From: Alphaproteobacteria bacterium
GTDB lineage: Bacteria; Pseudomonadota; Alphaproteobacteria; UBA11222
Assembly (NCBI GenBank): GCA_003454415.1
Contig: DMKG01000230.1
Location: 1 to 5,038 of the forward strand
Direction of reading: 5' to 3'
DNA: 5,038 nt
This document shows, piece by piece, positions 1 through 5,038 of the stretch. The notes beneath the pieces were generated by a model, which worked only from the letters and a program-made list of their open reading frames with translations, did not search any database and was not told the DNA's origin. The number at the start of each line of letters is the position of its first letter. Position 1 is the first letter of the stretch. The position numbers and the translations under genes were made by a program.

Positions 1-3000
1 AGTGTAAGCCACGGGCACCACCACAAAGGTCAGCAGGGTGGATGAGATCATTCCGCCGATCATCAGAATGCCAAGCCCCATGCGGAACTCCGAACCCTGA
101 CTGTTGGACACCGCCAGGGGCACCATGCCGAATATCATGGCGAAGGCGGTCATCAGAACGGGGCGCATGCGAATGGGCCCTGCGCGCTGAATGGCCTCGC
201 GCGGGGTTGCGCCTTCCTCGCGGAAACGATTGGCCTGATCCACCAGCAGAATGCCGTTCTTCATCACCACACCCATCAGGCCGATCAGGCCGATCTGCGC
301 AAACAGGGTAATGGGCTGATTCGTGACGTAAAGCGCGGCGAAGGCCCCAAGAAAGGATAGCGGCGCCGTCAGCATGATGACCAGCGGCTGGGTAAAACTG
401 TTGAACTGGCTGGCCAGGATCATATAGAGGGCGACGATGGCGATCATGAAGGCGAATTGTACAGCTTCAGCCGAATCGCGCATGCGGCGGGATTTGCCTT
501 CATGGCTGCCGGAATATCCCTCCGGCATGCCTATTTTCCCGACGATCTCGTCCACCTTGTCGGTGGCGACAGACAAGGGAACGCCCATCGCGGCCGTGGC
601 ATACACATCGATCGCCCGCTGACGGTCCTTTCGGTTAATCTGCGCCGGGCTTGCGGCCACCTTGATTTCCGCGACATTTGGAAGGTCCACCAGAGAACCG
701 CTGGCGCCTCTGATCTGTATCTGCTCCAGTTTTGACAGATCATTGCGCTGCCCCTCTTCAAGGCGGAGGCGGACGTCATATCTCAGTCCATCTTCTTCAT
801 AGGTCGCGACGTCAATCCCCCCGACGAGAGCGCGGACCGTCGATGCCAGGGTGCGGACCGACACGCCCTGATCCGCGGAGCGTTGACGGTCGACTTGAAT
901 CTGTATTTCAGGTTTGCCGGTTTCAAAGCTGGACTGGACATCAACGAATATACCGCTTTTGCGCATTTCCGCCATCAATTCATTCGAAAACTTTTCGAGT
1001 TCCTGCAGATTAGACCCGCGCACGGCGTAATCGATATCGAAATCTTCCGCATTGGCGCCAGATATCCATGGCACTTCGGAAATCGAAAACTTGCGCAGGG
1101 CTGGCTCCGCCTGAAAGATCAGGCGGGTCTGTTGCATGACCGCGAGAAAGGAGACGTTGCGGGTCTGCTTTGGCGTGAGGGTGATATAGAAATTCGCCCG
1201 GTTTATTCTGGCCTGCTGATCAGCGCCAATCGTGACGAAAGTATTGGTGACGTGGTCCAGCTCGCGGATTTGCGTTGCAAGCTGGTTGGCGATCTGTTTG
1301 GTTTCCTCAATGCCGGAACCGTAGGGAAGTTCGACAGAGGCCAGGAACTCACTGCGGTCGGTCTTGCCGGAAAACTCCATCGGCACCTGCCCGGCGATCA
1401 TGGCGCCGCCCACAATGGTGGCGACGGCGATCAGCACGATGATCCAGCGATGGCCAAGCGAAAACCGGAGTATACGGCCATAGCTGCTCTCCACCCATTG
1501 ATGACCGGCTTCGAGACGCCGGGCCAGCGGGCCAAAGGAGGCGTGAGACTTCAGGAAACGCGCGCACAGGGTAGGGGTCAGCGTCAGCGAGACGAGCAGC
1601 GAGACGGCTATCGAGAAAGTGACGGCAAGTCCGTACTGAAAGAAGAAGCGTCCGGCGATGCCTTCCATGAAGGCGATGGGCACGAACACCACAAGCATGG
1701 AGTTGGTGCCTGCGATCACGGCGCTTCCCACCCGCTTGATGCCCACGCTCGCGGCTTCCATGGGCCGGTATCCGTCATCGATGGCGCGGTAAATCGCCTC
1801 CAGCACCACGATGGCGTCATCCACAACGAGACCGATGGCGACGCTCAGCGCCATCATTGTCAGCATGTTGAGCGTAAAGCCCGCGACATAAAAGGCAAAG
1901 AAGGTGGCGATGATGGAGGCCGGCATGGCGATCGCCACGATAAATGTGGCGCGCGGGCTCAGCAGGAACACCAGGGTCACGACGACGACCAGTCCCAGGC
2001 CGATGATCATGTCCTTGGTCACATCGTTGATCGACCCCTCGATGAAGGTGGAAATGTCGCGCGCCACGACGATTTCCATTCCGGCCGGTGTAATCGACTG
2101 CACTGTCGCCAGGGAGGCTTTCACGGCCTTTGCGACATCCAGCGTGTTCTGTCCCGACTGCCTGCGCACTTCCAGGGAGACGCCAGGCTTGCCGTTCAAT
2201 TCGGCAAATGTCCGCTCATCCTCCATGCCGTCTTCCACGCGCGCGACGTCACGCACCCGGGTTGGCGCGCCCCCTTTGCGGAACGCCACGACGATATCGC
2301 CAAATTCGCTGACCGTGCGGACCTCTCCCATGGTCTTCAGGCCAAATTCCCCGGTATTGCCCGCGGTCTGCAGCTGGCCGCCCGGCAGTTGCGCATGTTC
2401 GTTCTGGATGGCGCGGATAACGTCATCAGCCGTTAGCTGATAGGCGCGCATCTTGTCGGCATCCAGCCAGATACGCACTTCGCGTTCTCGCCCGCCGACC
2501 AGCGTCACGGAACCGACGCCGGGCAGGCGCTGGATGCGCTCCTTCAGAACGGTGTCGGCAAACTGGGTTATATCGCGTATCGGCAGATCGCCCGCGACCA
2601 TGACGGACATGATAGGCTGGGCGTCCGGGTCAACCTTGCTTACCACGGGCGGGTCCAGATCCCTGGGCAGGTCCTTGGCGGCGATCGCCACCTTGTCGCG
2701 GATGTCCTGCGCCTTCACGTCGATATTTTCGCTCAGTGCGAATTCGACCGCAATCGCCGAGCGGTTTTCGAAACTTTGGGAGCGGATGCTCTCGATTGAG
2801 GAGATGGTGTTGACCTGTTCCTCGATGATGTCGCTGACCTCGGTTTCCATGGTTTCGGGCGCCGCCCCCTCCAGCACGGAGGAAATGCTGACGAACGGAA
2901 ATTCGACATTGGGAAACAGGTCATAGCCGATGCGTGTGATCGCTACAGCGCCGAGCGCGACCAGCGCGCCGATCAGCATGACGGCGAAAACGGGCCGCCG

Positions 3001-3024
3001 GATCGAAACTTCGCTAATCCACAT
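1..3024 (-). CDS. RND-family efflux permease (AcrB/MdtB-like), C-terminus cut off by window edge
   Basis: This is the inner-membrane, proton-driven pump subunit of a tripartite efflux system. I read it codon by codon from the ATG at 3024-3022 to position 1: 1008 residues with no stop or frameshift. Family members are usually about 1020-1050 residues, so only a short cytoplasmic tail is missing. It opens with MWISEVSIRRPVFAVM and a first membrane helix (about 11-30), then a large periplasmic porter domain (about 31-335). Helices 2-6 follow (about 338-490), then helix 7 (about 527-545), a second porter domain (about 548-850) and helices 8-12 (from about 855). The TM4 motif GLVVDDAIVVLE carries D402 and D403. 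K922 lies in GVVMKNGILLVD, and R952 and T959 in RMRPVLMT. By motif these match AcrB D407, D408, K940, R971 and T978, so the proton relay looks intact. The start overlaps the adaptor stop by 11 bp and is preceded by GGAG at 7-nt spacing. Substrate cannot be deduced; the sequence looks like the HAE-1-type drug/organic-solute pumps rather than the CusA metal pumps. Confidence 0.97.
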   Translation of the reverse strand, partial: MWISEVSIRRPVFAVMLIGALVALGAVAITRIGYDLFPNVEFPFVSISSVLEGAAPETMETEVSDIIEEQVNTISSIESIRSQSFENRSAIAVEFALSENIDVKAQDIRDKVAIAAKDLPRDLDPPVVSKVDPDAQPIMSVMVAGDLPIRDITQFADTVLKERIQRLPGVGSVTLVGGREREVRIWLDADKMRAYQLTADDVIRAIQNEHAQLPGGQLQTAGNTGEFGLKTMGEVRTVSEFGDIVVAFRKGGAPTRVRDVARVEDGMEDERTFAELNGKPGVSLEVRRQSGQNTLDVAKAVKASLATVQSITPAGMEIVVARDISTFIEGSINDVTKDMIIGLGLVVVVTLVFLLSPRATFIVAIAMPASIIATFFAFYVAGFTLNMLTMMALSVAIGLVVDDAIVVLEAIYRAIDDGYRPMEAASVGIKRVGSAVIAGTNSMLVVFVPIAFMEGIAGRFFFQYGLAVTFSIAVSLLVSLTLTPTLCARFLKSHASFGPLARRLEAGHQWVESSYGRILRFSLGHRWIIVLIAVATIVGGAMIAGQVPMEFSGKTDRSEFLASVELPYGSGIEETKQIANQLATQIRELDHVTNTFVTIGADQQARINRANFYITLTPKQTRNVSFLAVMQQTRLIFQAEPALRKFSISEVPWISGANAEDFDIDYAVRGSNLQELEKFSNELMAEMRKSGIFVDVQSSFETGKPEIQIQVDRQRSADQGVSVRTLASTVRALVGGIDVATYEEDGLRYDVRLRLEEGQRNDLSKLEQIQIRGASGSLVDLPNVAEIKVAASPAQINRKDRQRAIDVYATAAMGVPLSVATDKVDEIVGKIGMPEGYSGSHEGKSRRMRDSAEAVQFAFMIAIVALYMILASQFNSFTQPLVIMLTAPLSFLGAFAALYVTNQPITLFAQIGLIGLMGVVMKNGILLVDQANRFREEGATPREAIQRAGPIRMRPVLMTAFAMIFGMVPLAVSNSQGSEFRMGLGILMIGGMISSTLLTFVVVPVAYT

Positions 3025-4234
3025 GGGCCAGCTCCACCGAGATCATATCGCCGTCCCGGAGGCGCAACAGATTCGGTCCGACCAGCACTTGATCCCCGGC
3101 GGTAAGCCCTTTCAGCACCTCCACCCGGCGGGCGTCAAGCTCTCGCACGGTGATAGGGGTCTGTCTGGCGTGTCCGTTCACCGCTGTGAATACATATTGG
3201 GCTTCCTGCGGCCCCAGAACGGCGCGCCGGTCGAGCGTCAGTGCGGGCCGCGGATCAGGAAACATGGTGGCGCGCGCGTAGAGGCCCGGCTTGACGGTGT
3301 AATCCGGGTTGTCTATCCGGATGCGAAGCTCCACCTTGCGGCTGGCGGGGTCGACCTGATCATTGATCACATCCACCTGCCCCGGAAATTCCTTGTCCAG
3401 GCCGTCGATGCGTACAATGCAGGGGGCGCCAAGGCGGACGAAACGCAGCTTGGTTTCAGGAATCTCCACGATGGCGCCGACCACGTCGATCTTGGAAATG
3501 TCAAAGACGCCGCGTCCCCCGCCACCGCCGCCGCCCATACCGTCCATGCCCGGCGGCCCCATGGTGGAGATATACTCCCCGTCATATTTGTACTGGTAGA
3601 TAATCACCCCGTCATAGGGCGCGCGAACGGTGGTGTCCTCCAGACTCTGCCGGGCCTTGGCCAGATTGGCCCTGGCGATGCCCAGGCGCGCGTCTGCTAT
3701 GGAAAACGCCGCCTGAATTTTATCCATCTGGCCTTTGGAAACCACGCCGCCGGCCTTGAGTTCGCGGATGCGTTCATATTCGGCTTTGGCGTTGGTGAAT
3801 TCGGCTTCGGCGAGCTTCACCTGATATTGCGCTTCCTGTAACCGGGTCTGGTAATCGACCTGACGGATTTGAAACAGCGGATCGCCTTCCTTCACCCGGT
3901 CGCCGACGGTGACGAAGGTTTTTTCCAGAATGCCGGAGACGCTCGGACCGATATTGGATTTTTGCGATGCGGCGATCGTGCCGGTGCCTACCACATTTTC
4001 CGTGATCTGTTCCTGAAGCGGGCGGACCACCGAAAGCTCGACCGGTTTCTGGGCAGGATTGGTCTGGGACGCGGTTTCAGCAGGCGCTGAAGGTTTTGCG
4101 CCCTTGGTGGTTTCTTCATCCGGTTCGCCGCATGCCCCAAGCGCCAATGCCACTGCCAGGACGGCCGTCATGAAAGCGTGTCTGACTGGGGTTTTCAGGA
4201 CGTTGCCGGATAAAGGAGAATTTCCAGGGATCAT
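3014..4234 (-). CDS. RND efflux periplasmic adaptor subunit (HlyD/AcrA-type membrane fusion protein), lipoprotein
   Basis: This adaptor would link the RND permease to an outer-membrane channel across the periplasm. I choose the ATG at 4234-4232 (406 residues). It shares ATGA with the upstream thioesterase stop and has a weak GGGA 7 nt upstream. The frame stays open to a TTG at 4270, but that adds 12 residues overlapping the previous gene. Residues 1-35 form a lipoprotein signal: a K/R/H-containing n-region, a hydrophobic stretch FMTAVLAVALALGAC, and a lipobox LGAC with C35 as the lipidated residue. A charged and Pro/Ala-rich linker runs from about 36 to 65. The first lipoyl half follows (about 82-122, with SGILEKTFVTVGDRVKEGDPL), then an alpha-hairpin (about 126-200, heptad-like, rich in Ala, Glu, Lys and Gln). 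The second lipoyl half (about 201-222, TTVRAPYDGVI) is followed by a beta-barrel (about 245-330) and a membrane-proximal domain (about 335-404). An unusual Gly/Met-rich insertion occupies residues 223-242. Length is normal for the family. The gene directly precedes and overlaps the permease gene, which supports the pairing. Confidence 0.95.
   Translation of the reverse strand: MIPGNSPLSGNVLKTPVRHAFMTAVLAVALALGACGEPDEETTKGAKPSAPAETASQTNPAQKPVELSVVRPLQEQITENVVGTGTIAASQKSNIGPSVSGILEKTFVTVGDRVKEGDPLFQIRQVDYQTRLQEAQYQVKLAEAEFTNAKAEYERIRELKAGGVVSKGQMDKIQAAFSIADARLGIARANLAKARQSLEDTTVRAPYDGVIIYQYKYDGEYISTMGPPGMDGMGGGGGGGRGVFDISKIDVVGAIVEIPETKLRFVRLGAPCIVRIDGLDKEFPGQVDVINDQVDPASRKVELRIRIDNPDYTVKPGLYARATMFPDPRPALTLDRRAVLGPQEAQYVFTAVNGHARQTPITVRELDARRVEVLKGLTAGDQVLVGPNLLRLRDGDMISVELAHVD
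3022..3038 (-). promoter_or_regulatory. Ribosome-binding site and start of the RND permease inside the adaptor gene
   Basis: On the minus strand GGTGGAG (3038-3032) is followed by 7 nt and then the permease ATG (3024-3022). The site lies within the last codons of the adaptor gene, whose TAG stop is at 3016-3014, giving an 11-bp gene overlap. This is the clearest Shine-Dalgarno sequence in the window and fixes the permease start at MWISEVSI, the usual position just before the first membrane helix. Confidence 0.8.
4231..4234 (-). other. ATGA stop/start overlap between thioesterase and adaptor genes
   Basis: The minus-strand ATGA holds the adaptor ATG (4234-4232) and the thioesterase TGA (4233-4231). 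It is the second such overlap in the cluster. It decides the adaptor start against the TTG at 4270-4268, which would give a 40-bp overlap. A weak GGGA ribosome-binding site occupies 4245-4242. Confidence 0.8.
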
Positions 4235-4698
4235 GGCTTTTTCCCGCTTGAGGCGACCAGGAAATGGCAATTCGCTCTGGCGACGGGGCGATCCGGACCG
4301 GTCTGCCAGGCGGTGGCGACGACCGTGGCGAGACGCGTCCCCAGGCGGATGATTTCAGCCCGGCCGAAAGTGTCCCTGGGTCCGGCGGGGCGAAGGTAAT
4401 CGACAGTGGTGCTGATCACCCGGGGGATTTCCTTGCCGCATCGCGCGTCGGGATCATTCTGGGCGTCAACAACCACGGCAAGCGCCGTCGCCTCCAGGAA
4501 GGTCGCCACGATTCCCCCGTGCAGGGCGGGAAGGATCGGGTTGCCAATCAGCCTTTCCGCAAATGGCATATGGCACATGACGCCGTCCGGGCCGTTTTTA
4601 ATGGCCAGCCCAAGCCAGTGGGCGAAGGGGATGGCGTCGAACAGCCCCTCAATCTCTCCCAATGACGCCACGTCTTCATCCGGTTTCACTGTGCTCAT
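4231..4698 (-). CDS. PaaI-family hotdog-fold thioesterase (complete)
   Basis: This is a 155-residue cytoplasmic protein of the hotdog-fold acyl-CoA/aryl-CoA thioesterase group (PaaI/4HBT-type). Length is typical for a single-domain member, and there is no signal peptide or membrane segment. The family signature HGG-x6-[DE] is present as HGGIVATFLEA, with H60-G61-G62 and E69. In E. coli PaaI the equivalent acid is Asp; Arthrobacter 4-hydroxybenzoyl-CoA thioesterase uses Glu, so Glu here is compatible with catalysis. The upstream N53 in IGNPILPALHGG fits the usual Asn before HGG. The central strand region ISTTVDYLRPAGP (about 95-107) and a C-terminal strand ending ARANCHFLV (about 140-148) match the fold. 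The ATG at 4698-4696 overlaps the stop of the preceding paralogue by ATGA, and the TGA overlaps the adaptor start in the same way, so this start is well supported. The physiological acyl substrate cannot be read from the sequence. Hydrolysis of a CoA thioester to a free acid is the family expectation. Confidence 0.9.
   Translation of the reverse strand: MSTVKPDEDVASLGEIEGLFDAIPFAHWLGLAIKNGPDGVMCHMPFAERLIGNPILPALHGGIVATFLEATALAVVVDAQNDPDARCGKEIPRVISTTVDYLRPAGPRDTFGRAEIIRLGTRLATVVATAWQTGPDRPVARANCHFLVASSGKKP
4695..4698 (-). other. ATGA stop/start overlap between the two thioesterase genes
   Basis: The minus-strand ATGA contains the ATG of the complete thioesterase (4698-4696) and the TGA of the upstream partial one (4697-4695). 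This 4-bp overlap is a common sign of translational coupling and supports the chosen start. Only a G-rich stretch (GCGGGGGCGCC) lies upstream, without a clear GGAG-type ribosome-binding site, so re-initiation by the terminating ribosome is a reasonable inference. Confidence 0.85.
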
Positions 4699-5038
4699 GC
4701 GGCGCCCCCGCGCAACATGGCCGCCATCGGCGGCGGATCGCCAGCCGTGCCAAGCATGAATGAGCCATTGGCGATTGCAGCCGGATCTTCAGGATCGGCG
4801 GTATAGATGCTGCCGCTGGCGAAGCCGACATTGCGGCCCAATTTATAACAGGTGGCCGTCACGAACAGGTCTTCGCCGGCTGGAACGGCGCGCAGATAAT
4901 CCACCCGAAGGTCCAGGGTCGCAATGGGCATGGGAACGGTCATCTTCTGGATAATGGCGATACCGCAAAGAGAATCGAGCAATAGCATCAACAGGCCGGA
5001 ATGCACCACATTCCAGCGCGTATCGCCCACCATGACCC
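4695..5038 (-). CDS. PaaI-family hotdog-fold thioesterase, N-terminus outside window
   Basis: The reading frame enters from the right edge and ends at TGA (4697-4695). Residues are numbered here from the first in-window Met (codon 5033-5031). A hotdog signature appears as HSGLLMLLLDS, with H11 and the putative catalytic acid D20 at the same +9 spacing as in HGG-type members, but with Ser in place of the first Gly. The central strand DLRVDYLRAVPAGE (about 41-54) parallels VDYLRPAGP in the downstream paralogue, and the last strand region includes AIANGSFMLG (about 86-95). The in-window Met is almost certainly internal. The catalytic His would sit only 11 residues from the start, whereas it is residue 60 in the neighbouring gene, and the frame stays open upstream (Val codon at 5034-5036). 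About 40-50 N-terminal residues are therefore expected beyond 5038. Role by family is CoA-thioester hydrolysis in the cytoplasm. It is the first gene of the cluster visible here and may or may not be the first of the operon. Confidence 0.86.
   Translation of the reverse strand, partial: VMVGDTRWNVVHSGLLMLLLDSLCGIAIIQKMTVPMPIATLDLRVDYLRAVPAGEDLFVTATCYKLGRNVGFASGSIYTADPEDPAAIANGSFMLGTAGDPPPMAAMLRGGAA

Noticed and set aside
275..292. Tandem 9-bp repeat (atcaggccg twice)
   Set aside because: It encodes the repeated Gly-Leu-Ile/Met segment in the permease motif GLIGLMG and is explained by protein sequence rather than a DNA repeat element.
883..2436. Plus-strand open frame of 517 codons antisense to the permease
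   Set aside because: Its product is rich in His, Asp, Gly and Arg with no recognisable domain or membrane segment. It lies wholly opposite a continuous, motif-rich RND permease frame. Long antisense frames are expected in GC-rich coding DNA.
1904..2440. Plus-strand open frame of 178 codons
   Set aside because: Ser/Thr/Arg-rich composition typical of an antisense shadow. It is fully contained within the permease coding region.
3515..3535. Poly-glycine codon run as a possible assembly error or frameshift
   Set aside because: The adaptor frame is coherent before and after the run, and the glycine codons are not identical, so it reads as genuine coding sequence.
2930..3841. Plus-strand open frame of 303 codons antisense to the adaptor and permease start
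   Set aside because: No family resemblance, no plausible ribosome-binding context, and it crosses the junction of two well-supported genes on the other strand.
5031..5033. ATG as the start of the partial thioesterase
   Set aside because: It would put the catalytic His at residue 11 and remove the first part of the hotdog fold. The frame remains open to the window edge, so the true start is outside.

Overview
The window is GC-rich bacterial DNA. All of the real coding capacity I can support lies on the minus strand, as four tightly packed genes read from right to left. Their order is a PaaI-type hotdog thioesterase (5' end outside the window), a second and complete PaaI-type hotdog thioesterase, a lipoprotein periplasmic adaptor (membrane fusion protein), and an RND-family inner-membrane efflux permease whose last residues lie beyond position 1. 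The RND permease and lipoprotein adaptor point to a Gram-negative bacterium. GC-rich codon use and gene style would fit an alphaproteobacterium, but that placement is a guess from general appearance.

There is no intergenic space. The first and second genes share an ATGA at 4695-4698. The second and third share another ATGA at 4231-4234, if the adaptor starts at its ATG rather than at an upstream TTG. The adaptor stop (3014-3016) lies 11 bp inside the permease start (3022-3024). This is the pattern of one polycistronic, translationally coupled transcript. No promoter, terminator, regulator, outer-membrane channel, RNA gene, mobile element, CRISPR array or significant repeat is visible. The promoter and any regulator should lie to the right of 5038, and any outer-membrane partner to the left of position 1 or elsewhere in the genome.

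The adaptor and permease form the inner-membrane and periplasmic parts of a proton-driven tripartite exporter. The permease reads without interruption for 1008 codons and keeps the expected proton-relay residues. The two thioesterases would act in the cytoplasm, hydrolysing acyl-CoA or aryl-CoA thioesters to free acids. Their coupling to an exporter suggests, as inference only, that the system releases and then expels an organic acid or lipid-like product. The features most worth a second look are this gene arrangement, the divergent catalytic acids of the paired thioesterases (Glu in one, Asp in the other), and a Gly/Met-rich insertion in the adaptor.
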